Assembly: GCA_045536365.1 (NCBI GenBank)
Contig: JAZSNL010000022.1
Location: 124,001 to 188,000 of the forward strand
Length of the DNA: 64,000 bases
Source of the DNA: JAZSNL01 sp045536365
Lineage (GTDB): Bacteria > Bacillota_I > Bacilli_A > ML615J-28 > CAG-313
Reading direction: 5' to 3'
The notes under the pieces: model-generated
Databases searched by the model: none
Seen by the model: only the letters and a program-made list of their open reading frames with translations
Told to the model about the DNA's origin: nothing
Shown here: piece by piece, positions 45,346 through 53,018 of the stretch
Position numbering within the stretch: the first letter of the stretch is position 1
Layout of the letters: every line of letters begins with the position of its first letter
Position numbers and translations under genes: made by a program

Positions 45346-45687
45346 ATGAATAAATCAATAAACAAAACTGAATTGATTCACATTAGAATAGAACCCGAGG
45401 TAAAAGTTCAGTCAGAAAACATTTTTAAAAGATTAGGTGTTAATACTTCTTATGCAGTATCAATGTTTTTAAATCAGGTTATATTAAGAGGAGGTTTTCC
45501 CTTTGAGATAGAACTACCTAAAAATAATAACGAAGAATACACTAATCTTGCCATGATCATAGAATCAACCGCTGGAAATGGAAAAGTAAGTGAAAAAAAT
45601 AAAAATATTTTGAATTTATATTCAAGTGGTCAAATTGATTATGAAACAGCTGTATTTGCGATAAAAAGGAACTTTATAAATGAGTAA
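45346..45687 (+). CDS. RelB/DinJ-type antitoxin with a VbhA-like C-terminal part
   Basis: This 113-residue protein starts with a RelB/DinJ ribbon-helix-helix domain (ELIHIRIEPEVKVQSENIFKRLG, LNQVILRGGFPF). RelB normally ends in a RelE-binding tail. Here residues 66-110 instead read NLAMIIESTAGNGKVSEKN then YSSGQIDYETAVFAIKR, which resembles VbhA antitoxins that inhibit Fic proteins. The inhibitory (S/T)xxxE(G/N) motif would be STAGNG, with Asn in place of Glu. Start at ATG 45346 behind GAGGTG. It overlaps the Fic gene by 8 bases, a typical toxin-antitoxin arrangement. The VbhA part is inference; the RelB part is firm. Confidence 0.8.
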   Translation: MNKSINKTELIHIRIEPEVKVQSENIFKRLGVNTSYAVSMFLNQVILRGGFPFEIELPKNNNEEYTNLAMIIESTAGNGKVSEKNKNILNLYSSGQIDYETAVFAIKRNFINE

Positions 45688-46384
45688 AGATCCATATTTT
45701 TATGATGATACAAACGTACTTAAGAATCTTGCAAATATTAAAGAACAACATAAATTGGATGATTATGAAACTACAATGGTTAATTTAGGCATAATCAAAT
45801 TATTAAAATCAGATATCGAAATAGTTAAAGTTAATGATATATTTTTGATACATAAAATTTTATTTGAAAATGTATATGAGTGGGCAGGAGAGAAAAGAGT
45901 AATAAATATTTTTAAAACTGAACCAATCCTAAATGGGTTATCAGTCACATATTCGGATTATAACAAAATCAATGATGATTTAGCTAAAATACAAAAAGAT
46001 ATTAATTCTACTGAGTGGAAAGTCTTATCAAAAAACGAAATGATTAATAAGATTGTTAAAATAATATCATCAATTTGGCAGGTTCATTCTTTTAGAGAAG
46101 GAAATACAAGGGTTGTTACTTTATTTTTATATTACTTCTTAAAAAAATTAGGGTTTAAGGTTAATAGGGAGTTTATTGACAAGCATGCGAAATATTTCAG
46201 AAATGCACTTGTGTTAGCTTCAATTGGTGAATATAGTGAATATAATCACCTAGAAGAAATATTAAAAGACTCGATTAGTTTTAAAATTGTTGATGATGAA
46301 TTAAATATTAAATATCAAACAATAAAGGGATACAATTTAGATAAATATGAATATAACTATCATTCATCAAAGAAGGATGATTAA
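45680..46384 (+). CDS. Fic/DOC family toxin of a toxin-antitoxin pair
   Basis: This 234-residue protein has a Fic domain with VHSFREGNTRVVTLF (H136 catalytic) and the flap NIFKTEPILNGLSVTYSDY. The N-terminus DPYFYDDTNVLKNLANI is typical of short Fic toxins. There is no inhibitory (S/T)xxxE(G/N) motif inside the protein, so inhibition must come from the antitoxin (class I). The second Arg of the HxFxEGNxRxxR motif is a Thr (GNTRVVT), as in Doc-like variants, so ATP handling may differ. It probably modifies a cytoplasmic protein (for example a topoisomerase or EF-Tu in known cases). Overlaps the antitoxin gene. Confidence 0.87.
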   Translation: MSKDPYFYDDTNVLKNLANIKEQHKLDDYETTMVNLGIIKLLKSDIEIVKVNDIFLIHKILFENVYEWAGEKRVINIFKTEPILNGLSVTYSDYNKINDDLAKIQKDINSTEWKVLSKNEMINKIVKIISSIWQVHSFREGNTRVVTLFLYYFLKKLGFKVNREFIDKHAKYFRNALVLASIGEYSEYNHLEEILKDSISFKIVDDELNIKYQTIKGYNLDKYEYNYHSSKKDD

Positions 46385-46401
46385 ACAAGTGACTTATAGT
46401 C

Positions 46402-46443
46402 CACACACCATATGAAATGATAGATATCGTAGTAGTTAGACAT
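46402..46443 (+). repeat. Short repeat C, copy 1 (after the RelB-Fic genes)
   Basis: CACACACC followed by about 10 variable bases and GATAGATATCGTAGTAGTTA. The same arrangement is found at 48185-48225 after the next Fic gene (GATAGATATCGTAGCAGTTA). It lies about 20 bases behind the Fic stop in this copy and about 57 bases behind in the second. Confidence 0.75.
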
Positions 46444-46447
46444 TAGA

Positions 46448-46469
46448 AAAGTGAACTATAGTTCACTTT
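46448..46469 (+). repeat. Perfect 22-base palindrome downstream of the Fic toxin
   Basis: AAAGTGAACTA and its exact complement. A related imperfect version, GTGACTTATAGTCCAC, lies 40-60 bases upstream. Either a weak terminator (the T run is short) or a protein-binding site. Confidence 0.55.
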
Positions 46470-46550
46470 ATCTATAAGTCATTAATATGAATCATTGATT
46501 CATAATGCTTGTTGTTCAAATATAAGGTTTTAAGACCCATTTAAAAGATT

Positions 46551-46577
46551 TTGTTCCATATTTGGAGCAATTTTTTT
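46551..46577 (+). terminator. Terminator downstream of the RelB-Fic operon
   Basis: TTGTTCC/GGAGCAA stem (one G-T pair), 6-base loop, then seven T. As with copy A behind tRNA-Lys, the repeat copy B starts in this T run. Confidence 0.7.
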
Positions 46578-46683
46578 ATTTTATAGAGATATTTGAGTTT
46601 TCGTTGATCTCATGGGATTTGAATGTAGGGTATTTTAAGAGAGTTGGAAAAGTAGTCGATTGATGGGATTTGAACTAATTAAT
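46571..46683 (+). repeat. Noncoding repeat, copy B, between the two Fic loci
   Basis: Second copy of the repeat at 45068-45180. The closest stretch is GTTGGAAAAGTAGTCGATTG then ATGGGATTTGAACTAA. Together with copy A it brackets the RelB-Fic operon, 1.4 kb apart. The rest of the 520-base gap (46385-46904) holds repeat C, palindromes, a terminator and a promoter, and no gene that I can support. Confidence 0.65.
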
Positions 46684-46805
46684 AATAAATAATTGAAGTA
46701 TAAAAATTATTATTTATAAAATCCAAATTTCTACTTTTTTTATCAAAAATATCCATAAAACGTTGTTATTCTTTCAAATAATATAAAATATGAATCTAAT
46801 AAGCG

Positions 46806-46820
46806 CGATTATATTAATCG
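46806..46820 (+). promoter_or_regulatory. Inverted repeat upstream of fic gene 3, possible operator
   Basis: CGATTA-TAT-TAATCG about 35 bases upstream of the -35 of the following promoter. Symmetry and position suit a regulator binding site; no regulator is identified. Confidence 0.35.
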
Positions 46821-46855
46821 GATTCAAAAATCCACTAATTTGAACGCAATTATAC

Positions 46856-46884
46856 TTGACAAGCGGTTTTATAAATGATATAAT
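46856..46884 (+). promoter_or_regulatory. Consensus sigma-A promoter of fic gene 3
   Basis: TTGACA (46856-46861), 17 bases, TATAAT (46879-46884), both perfect. Strong expression of this Fic gene is therefore expected unless it is repressed. Confidence 0.88.
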
Positions 46885-46904
46885 AGTCTGAGAGAGGTGT
46901 TTTT

Positions 46905-48128
46905 ATGAGTTATAAATCATTATATAAATTGTATGTTATGAATGATATTTCCACTTTTAATGATATCTATATAAAGAAATTTAATTCTAGTGCCACAATT
47001 AAGTTTGATTTATTAATTAAAGACAATCAATCTTTTTTTACTCATGATACCGAAATTATGTCAATCGCGGCTAAAATTAATACTCTTAACTATAGATTAA
47101 ATGAAATATTTGAGAGTTTGCCTGACATTGCTAAGGATCAGTATATGAGAAAATCATTAATCGATGAAATACATTATACTAATCAAATTGAAGGTGTTAT
47201 ATCTACGCGTAAAGATATAAACGATTTAATAACTGAAATTGAGAAAAAAACTACTACCCGCAATCGCTTGGAAGGTATTGTTAAAAAGTATCTAATGCTA
47301 ACTAATGAAAAAATTAATTTTCTTGATTCAAAAGACATTAGAAAATTATATGATGAAATGTTATACAACGAAATAAAAAGTGAAGATGAGAAAAATTTAC
47401 CTGATGGCGAAATATTCAGAAAAGATTTAGTACATGTTTATAAATCAGGAGAAAAAATTGTTCATAATGGATTAATGCCAGAATCTAAAATAATAGATTA
47501 TATGAATAAAGCATTAAACATATTAAACTCTGATTCCATTGATGTTTTAATTAGAATTTCAATATTTCATTATTTTTTAGGGTATATTCATCCATTCTAC
47601 GATGGTAATGGTAGAATTAATCGTTTCATTTCAAGTTATATCTTATCAAAGTATTTTAACAAAGTTGTAGGTTTTAGATTAAGTATGACAATTAAAGAAA
47701 ATCTTTCACAATATTTAGACGCATTTGAGCATACTAATGATGTAAGAAATAAAGGTGATGTGTCAACTTTTGTTTATGAATTTTTAGATATTATTTATAA
47801 ATCATTCCAAAAAACAGAATTATATGCACTTGAAAAAATGCAACAGTTCAATAAATATAAGAAAAAAATTGATAACGTATCAAAGCTATATGAATCGAAT
47901 AAAAATAAAAAGGATATTACTAATTTGTTACTTATATTAATTCAATGTAGTATTTTTGGCGATTTTGGATTAAATAAAACTAAACTTATTAAACTTTTAG
48001 AAAAAGGCAGTACCAAAATTTCAGAATATTTAGCTGTTTTGAAACAACTTAATTTGTGCTTAGATATACAAAGTGGAAAAAATCACTATTTTAAATGTAA
48101 TTTAGAGGAATTAGATTTATATGAATAG
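46905..48128 (+). CDS. Large Fic family protein, class II
   Basis: This 407-residue protein has an N-terminal helical region, the inhibitory motif YTNQIEGVIST (T92, E96, G97) preceding the Fic core, the Fic motif YIHPFYDGNGRINRF (H229, both Arg present), and a C-terminal ~110-residue domain that looks winged-helix-like (NKTKLIKLLEKGSTKISEYLAVLKQLN). Self-inhibition makes it class II. Such proteins often autoregulate or modify partner proteins; no antitoxin lies next to it. A perfect promoter drives it, and the stop is TAG. Base composition is similar to its surroundings. Confidence 0.88.
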   Translation: MSYKSLYKLYVMNDISTFNDIYIKKFNSSATIKFDLLIKDNQSFFTHDTEIMSIAAKINTLNYRLNEIFESLPDIAKDQYMRKSLIDEIHYTNQIEGVISTRKDINDLITEIEKKTTTRNRLEGIVKKYLMLTNEKINFLDSKDIRKLYDEMLYNEIKSEDEKNLPDGEIFRKDLVHVYKSGEKIVHNGLMPESKIIDYMNKALNILNSDSIDVLIRISIFHYFLGYIHPFYDGNGRINRFISSYILSKYFNKVVGFRLSMTIKENLSQYLDAFEHTNDVRNKGDVSTFVYEFLDIIYKSFQKTELYALEKMQQFNKYKKKIDNVSKLYESNKNKKDITNLLLILIQCSIFGDFGLNKTKLIKLLEKGSTKISEYLAVLKQLNLCLDIQSGKNHYFKCNLEELDLYE

Positions 48129-48184
48129 ACTGGGAATTTTTATAATTCTCAGTCTTTATATTTATTATATAATACTTATCGTCA

Positions 48185-48225
48185 CACACACCTATTAAAA
48201 AGATAGATATCGTAGCAGTTAGGCA
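48185..48225 (+). repeat. Short repeat C, copy 2 (after fic gene 3)
   Basis: CACACACC then GATAGATATCGTAGCAGTTA; the partner of 46402-46443. The two copies lie downstream of two Fic genes and share no coding frame. Confidence 0.75.
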
Positions 48226-48237
48226 GTTTTGAAATTT

Positions 48238-48264
48238 ACAGGTCTTAAAAAGACCTGTTTTTTA
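48238..48264 (+). terminator. Terminator downstream of fic gene 3
   Basis: ACAGGTCTT/AAGACCTGT stem with a 3-base loop, then six T, on the plus strand. Confidence 0.8.
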
Positions 48265-48360
48265 TTGATTTTCAAACTTCTCCTATAAAGAGACAAAGTT
48301 CTAGTGCATTCTTCTTCTATTAATGTTATAATTATAGTGTAATTCAAAAGGAGGATTCTT

Positions 48361-48915
48361 ATGAAAAAAATTATTTCTTTATGTTTAATACTAATATTTT
48401 CTATATCCTTAACTAGCTGTAATAAAACTGATCAGTTTTTTACTGAACAACAACTAAATAAATATTATTTAAGCGGATTAACTGCTCCTGAAAACTCGTC
48501 TAATTATTATAATAAGAGTAATAATTTAATGTTAACTTGTTATATGAATGTTAATAATGATGATGATGTAAGAAATTTTGTTGAAAATTTATTACAAAAA
48601 TTAGATAATAATGACTTATATGAGTTTTATGGTTATACTAAAAATGATGATACGTATAAAAAACACCGAAACATTTATTTATCAAAATCGATTGATGATT
48701 ATTTAGTAAATAGTTATAATTATTCTTCTAACAGTGTTTCATTTAATAGTTATGATATTTATTTTCAATCAAAAGAAAATAAAAAAAGAATTATTAATGT
48801 AACAATTACTTCTTATACTGAACAACAAACTAATTATTTACGAGGTTATAATTTGTACATAAGTATTATAGAAAGAAATGCTGCTAATTATTTTATTATC
48901 AATATTAACGAATAA
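48361..48915 (+). CDS. Small lipoprotein of unknown function
   Basis: This 184-residue protein has a signal peptide with lipobox (SISLTSCNK), so it is membrane-anchored outside. The mature part is rich in Asn, Tyr and Ser (repeated NNYY-type stretches) and probably forms beta-structure (NLMLTCYMNVNNDDDV, VSFNSYDIYFQSK). I do not recognise a family. A good ribosome binding site (AGGAGGA) and an extended -10 (TGTTATAAT near 48327-48332) precede it. It belongs to the accessory stretch behind the Fic genes. Confidence 0.75.
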   Translation: MKKIISLCLILIFSISLTSCNKTDQFFTEQQLNKYYLSGLTAPENSSNYYNKSNNLMLTCYMNVNNDDDVRNFVENLLQKLDNNDLYEFYGYTKNDDTYKKHRNIYLSKSIDDYLVNSYNYSSNSVSFNSYDIYFQSKENKKRIINVTITSYTEQQTNYLRGYNLYISIIERNAANYFIININE

Positions 48916-48920
48916 AAAAG

Positions 48921-48944
48921 GTCTTCATACAAAAGTATGAAGAC
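48921..48944. terminator. Bidirectional terminator after the lipoprotein gene
   Basis: GTCTTCATAC/GTATGAAGAC stem with a 4-base loop between convergent genes, with A and T runs on both sides. Confidence 0.9.
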
Positions 48945-48956
48945 TTTTCTTATAAC

Positions 48957-50780
48957 TTATTCTTCCGAGGGACAAGTCATGATGAATAATTCAGTATTTT
49001 CATCAATGACTATCCTTTCTTCTTTATCTATGTCATTACATAAGTAATAAGCATCTGAATTATCTTTCTTATTTCTTATTGCAAACAACATCATTGTTTG
49101 ATTTGAAGAATAATAGAATGATTGAATCAATTCCGCTTTAGAATTAAATACAAGCGGTTTAGAAATATCTAATAATTCAGCACTATCATAAATCTCTACG
49201 TCAACACTTCCATCATTTTCATCAGTATCAGGAGTGATAACATCTTGATAGAATTTAACTGCATTTTCATGTGTTAATAATTGAATCATATAAAGAGATA
49301 TAATTTTATTGGTAACAATAACTTTAGTAATACCTAAGTTATTCAAACTTTGAATATTATTAGGATTTGAAATCTCAATACTAATTTCTACATCTTCGTC
49401 TAATTTATGTGATAATTTAAGTGAAAGAAGGGTCATATAAATATTAGAATCTTGTTCTGCTGCTTCTAATTTTTTATCACTTAATAATAATAACTTACGT
49501 TTTCCTTGTGTATTGTTAATATCACTTACTATTTTAGATAAATCATCCGAAAAACGATAAGTTTTAATATTTATTTTATTTTTAGAATTTTCTTCGTATT
49601 CTTTAAATTCTTGAACTAAGAATTTTAATCCTTGATTTTCACCAATGATAAAAACAGTAAAAGATTTATCTAATATTGATCTTCTAAATGGAATTTTACG
49701 ATCAATAACTTTTCTTTCTTGACGTTTATGGTTACATGTAGAATCCTCACCTAATACATATAAGTGATCTGCTTCTTTTTGACCATTTTCATCTATTTCA
49801 TTATCGTCGTCATAGTTTGCCATAGGAATACAGTTATCATACCATTCTAAAGCTTCTGATAATCTCATCGGTTCAATATCGTAAAACTCAACTCCGTCAT
49901 ATCCTAATAATTCATGGAACACATAAAAATATTGTTGATTAATAATTGATTTACCAACGATATGGCCTGTAACAACATTACTTGAGAAAACAGACACTTG
50001 ATTTGAAGATATTGAAGAGTCTTTAAATAATGCTTCTATTTTTTCTTTCATTTGTTGCGTTGTTACTTCAACAACTATATTAGTATTTTGAACTAAATGA
50101 ATTATTGACATTAATAGTTTAAATGTATTTAAATCAGCTGCATTTTCTTCATTTTCATTATCTTGGACTAATAAAATACCAATTGATTTTGCGTCGGCAA
50201 TTGAAACATCAGTTAAGTGTTTTGCGTTACCCGGTTCACCATTTTTAATAATAATATTAATATCTTTAATTTTACGATTATTTAATGTGAATAAGTTTTG
50301 GATTTCACTATCTATTTCATCACGATCTTTATCTGATAAAATAACAACCGTTTTTTTACCATCCATAAATGACATATCATAAATAATATTTGCACCTAGT
50401 GATGACCAACCTAATAGTACATAGTGATTTTTTAATTTTAATGTTCCACGATGGTTCATTGCTTTATCAAATAAATTTTCAAGTACATTTGTCATAAAAC
50501 CAATTAACGCACCAGAAAAAATTACCATTTGTAATAATATCATAATTGATTTTAAAACTAATTCGATTACATCTTTTGTTTCATAAATTCCATCCGCAGC
50601 CAATGTCAATATAAAACATGTTTTTAGTTCATTAATAAAAGATTCACCAGAAGTTAAAGAAAGAATTCCAGTAAATAAAAATATTATAGCTATATTAGCC
50701 AAAATTAAACCTACCGCAAGACTTAAATGCGGATGTAAATACCAAAATACTCTACCATTTGATTTTTTTCTTTGTTTCAT
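48957..50780 (-). CDS. CASTOR/POLLUX-like ion channel with RCK-type domains
   Basis: This 607-residue protein has two predicted membrane helices (about 22-42 and 72-97) around a pore-like loop FILTLAADGIY, then two cytoplasmic RCK (TrkA-N-like) domains. The first begins LKNHYVLLGWSSLGANIIY (about 117), the second SFTVFIIGENQGLKFLVQEF (about 370). This layout and the ADG-type filter, which differs from the K+-channel TVGYG, match the CASTOR/POLLUX/SYM8 family. Relatives gate cations across membranes under ligand or Ca2+ control. Ion selectivity is not known. It stands alone, converging on the lipoprotein gene. Confidence 0.85.
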   Translation of the reverse strand: MKQRKKSNGRVFWYLHPHLSLAVGLILANIAIIFLFTGILSLTSGESFINELKTCFILTLAADGIYETKDVIELVLKSIMILLQMVIFSGALIGFMTNVLENLFDKAMNHRGTLKLKNHYVLLGWSSLGANIIYDMSFMDGKKTVVILSDKDRDEIDSEIQNLFTLNNRKIKDINIIIKNGEPGNAKHLTDVSIADAKSIGILLVQDNENEENAADLNTFKLLMSIIHLVQNTNIVVEVTTQQMKEKIEALFKDSSISSNQVSVFSSNVVTGHIVGKSIINQQYFYVFHELLGYDGVEFYDIEPMRLSEALEWYDNCIPMANYDDDNEIDENGQKEADHLYVLGEDSTCNHKRQERKVIDRKIPFRRSILDKSFTVFIIGENQGLKFLVQEFKEYEENSKNKINIKTYRFSDDLSKIVSDINNTQGKRKLLLLSDKKLEAAEQDSNIYMTLLSLKLSHKLDEDVEISIEISNPNNIQSLNNLGITKVIVTNKIISLYMIQLLTHENAVKFYQDVITPDTDENDGSVDVEIYDSAELLDISKPLVFNSKAELIQSFYYSSNQTMMLFAIRNKKDNSDAYYLCNDIDKEERIVIDENTELFIMTCPSEE

Positions 50781-50873
50781 ATTATTCTCCTTAAAATTAT
50801 GTCTAAATTATATCGTATTTTGTCGATTTTAACAAGTAATGTAAAAATTATTTGCTTTTTTATTTTATTTTTC

Positions 50874-51404
50874 TTAATGATTATTTCCTAATAATAATTC
50901 ATATGCTTCTCGGTTATTATCAACAGAATCATTAATTAATAATTTTATTTTTCCAATATTTTTAAAATTAAATGATTCTAATAATTTACGCATTTTAATA
51001 TTTTCTATCTTTGTATCTGTTCTTATTGTATAAATATTTTGATCTTTTGTATATTGAATTGAATGTTTAATTAATTCTTTTGCAATACCAGTATGATAAT
51101 ATTCTTTTTTCACAGCTAAACGGTGAATTACTGTATAAGGATCATCATTTGACCAAGATCCGTTATATACTTTTAAATAAGCTTCTTCTTTTTCTTTGCT
51201 AATTGTAATGCAACCTTTAATAATATTATTTTCTTCATATATGAACAGTTGATTTAATGATATATCATATATTATTTCTTGTTCATTTGGATATCCATTT
51301 GAATCTTGCCACTGATCTGATCCAGCTTCTTTTAGTAATTTTTTAGCATCTAAGAATATTAAATTTATTTGATTAACATCTTTTTCTTCTGCAAGTCTTA
51401 TCAT
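50874..51404 (-). CDS. GNAT family N-acetyltransferase
   Basis: This ~176-residue protein has the GNAT fold: MIRLAEEKDVNQINLIFLD start, the acetyl-CoA loop VIHRLAVKKEYYHTGIAKELIKHSIQYT (R/Q-x-x-G-x-G/A-type), and a final IRTDTKIENIKMRKLLESFNF. The substrate is unknown. I use ATG 51404 behind GAAGGTGTG; a GTG at 51410 is in frame. Monocistronic, divergent from the aminopeptidase gene. Confidence 0.9.
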   Translation of the reverse strand: MIRLAEEKDVNQINLIFLDAKKLLKEAGSDQWQDSNGYPNEQEIIYDISLNQLFIYEENNIIKGCITISKEKEEAYLKVYNGSWSNDDPYTVIHRLAVKKEYYHTGIAKELIKHSIQYTKDQNIYTIRTDTKIENIKMRKLLESFNFKNIGKIKLLINDSVDNNREAYELLLGNNH

Positions 51405-51522
51405 TTTCACACCTTCTTTGCAAATATTATATCATATTTTTATTTTTTAAAGCAATTCGATTTAATTTTACATTTAAACTATGTTATAATTATTCTATCA
51501 TTATAGTAAAAGGAGATTCAAG

Positions 51523-52890
51523 ATGTACGCAAAAAATGCATGGAAAAAATATTCTAATGAACAATTAGAAGAATTAATGAAATTTAATGAAGATTATAAA
51601 GAGTTTTTAACTGCTTCTAAAACAGAAAGAGAATGTGTTAAAGCTTCTATTAAACTTGCAGAAGCAAATGGATTTAAAGAATTATCAACTTTTAAATCTT
51701 TAAAAAAAGGTGATAAAGTTTATGTTACTAATAAAGGCAAAAACTTTGCTGCTTTCGTTATCGGTGAAAAGCCAATTGAAGCTGGTTTAAGAGTTTTAGG
51801 TGCTCATATTGATTCACCTAGACTTGATGTTAAACAAAATCCTTTATATGAAAGTCAAGGTTTTGCATTATTAGATACACACTATTATGGTGGGATTAAA
51901 AAATATCAATGGGTAACTATTCCTCTTGCAATATACGGTGTTGTATGTAAAAAAGATGGTTCTATTGTTGATATTCAAATAGGTGATGATGAAAATGATC
52001 CAGTTGTTGGTATTAGTGATTTATTAATTCACTTATCTGGTGATCAATTACAAAAACCAGCTGCAAAAGTTATTGAAGGTGAAGCTTTAGATGTAACTTT
52101 AGGTAGTATGCCTTTACAAGGTGAAGAAAGAAATAGTGTAAAAGCTAATATTTTAAAATTATTAAACGATAAATACGGTATTGAGGAAGAAGATTTCTTA
52201 AGTGCTGAACTTGAAATTGTTCCTGCTGGTAAAACCAGAGACTATGGTCTAGATCGTAGTATGGTTGCTGGTTATGGACATGATGATAGAGTATGTGCTT
52301 ATACTTCTTTAAGAGCTGTTTTAGATACTCCAGCTTGTGAATACACTACTTGTGCTATTTTAGTTGATAAGGAAGAAGTTGGATCTATTGGTGCAACAGG
52401 TGCACAATCAATGTTCTTTGAAAACGTAATTGCTGAATTAATTAATTTAACTGATGAATATTCAGGATTAAAAGTGCGTCATGCATTAGAAAATACTAAG
52501 ATGTTATCAAGTGATGTATCTGCCGGATTTGATCCTTTATTCCCTGGTGTTAATGAATCTAAAAACTCTGCTTATTTAGGAAACGGTATTTGTTTCAATA
52601 AATATACAGGTTCTAGAGGCAAGAGTGGATGTAATGATGCAATGCCTGAATATTTTGCAGAAATAAGAAAAGTAATGGATGAAAATGATATTAATTTCCA
52701 AACTGCAGAAATTGGTCGTGTTGACCAAGGTGGAGGCGGTACTATCGCTTATATTTTAGGTAACTATAATATGAATGTTATTGATGCTGGTATTGCAGTA
52801 TTAAATATGCATTCTCCAATGGAAATTGTATCAAAAGCGGACGTTTTTGAAGGTTATAAAGCTTATAAGGCGTTCATTTCTAAACTATAA
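51523..52890 (+). CDS. M18 family aminopeptidase
   Basis: This 455-residue zinc aminopeptidase removes N-terminal residues from cytoplasmic peptides. Typical blocks are LRVLGAHIDSPRLDVKQNP (metal His and Asp), GYGHDDRVCAYTSL, AILVDKEEVGSIGATGAQS (catalytic Glu region) and the end MHSPMEIVSKADVFEGYKAY. Ribosome binding site AAAGGAGA, extended -10 TGTTATAAT near 51482-51490. Length is as in the family. Confidence 0.95.
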   Translation: MYAKNAWKKYSNEQLEELMKFNEDYKEFLTASKTERECVKASIKLAEANGFKELSTFKSLKKGDKVYVTNKGKNFAAFVIGEKPIEAGLRVLGAHIDSPRLDVKQNPLYESQGFALLDTHYYGGIKKYQWVTIPLAIYGVVCKKDGSIVDIQIGDDENDPVVGISDLLIHLSGDQLQKPAAKVIEGEALDVTLGSMPLQGEERNSVKANILKLLNDKYGIEEEDFLSAELEIVPAGKTRDYGLDRSMVAGYGHDDRVCAYTSLRAVLDTPACEYTTCAILVDKEEVGSIGATGAQSMFFENVIAELINLTDEYSGLKVRHALENTKMLSSDVSAGFDPLFPGVNESKNSAYLGNGICFNKYTGSRGKSGCNDAMPEYFAEIRKVMDENDINFQTAEIGRVDQGGGGTIAYILGNYNMNVIDAGIAVLNMHSPMEIVSKADVFEGYKAYKAFISKL

Positions 52891-52892
52891 TT

Positions 52893-52918
52893 AGACCGAT
52901 TTAATCGGTCTTTTTTTT
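52893..52918 (+). terminator. Terminator after the M18 aminopeptidase gene
   Basis: AGACCGAT/ATCGGTCT stem with a 3-base loop followed by eight T. Confidence 0.92.
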
Positions 52919-52977
52919 ATTTTCATTACATTTGTAATTTTTGGTTTATTTAGTTTGATATTCTAACAATAAATGAC

Positions 52978-53006
52978 TTGCAAAAATCTAAGTAATTTGG
53001 TATAAT
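52978..53006 (+). promoter_or_regulatory. Sigma-A promoter of the hydrogenase operon
   Basis: TTGCAA (52978-52983), 17 bases, TATAAT (53001-53006), about 60 bases before the first hydrogenase gene. Confidence 0.8.
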
Positions 53007-53018
53007 ATGTACTGAGCG

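Noticed and set aside
45068..46683. Repeat copies A/B read as decayed tRNA genes, because of the GGGATTTGAAC segment
   Set aside because: The distance from the possible CCA complement to the T-loop-like segment does not fit a tRNA, and no stems form.
46385..46904. Hidden gene in the 520-base gap between the Fic loci
   Set aside because: No frame with a ribosome binding site and reasonable length; the region is explained by repeats, palindromes, a terminator and a promoter.
44955..48360. Integrated element with att sites in tRNA-Lys
   Set aside because: No duplicate of the tRNA 3' end and no integrase were found downstream within the window.
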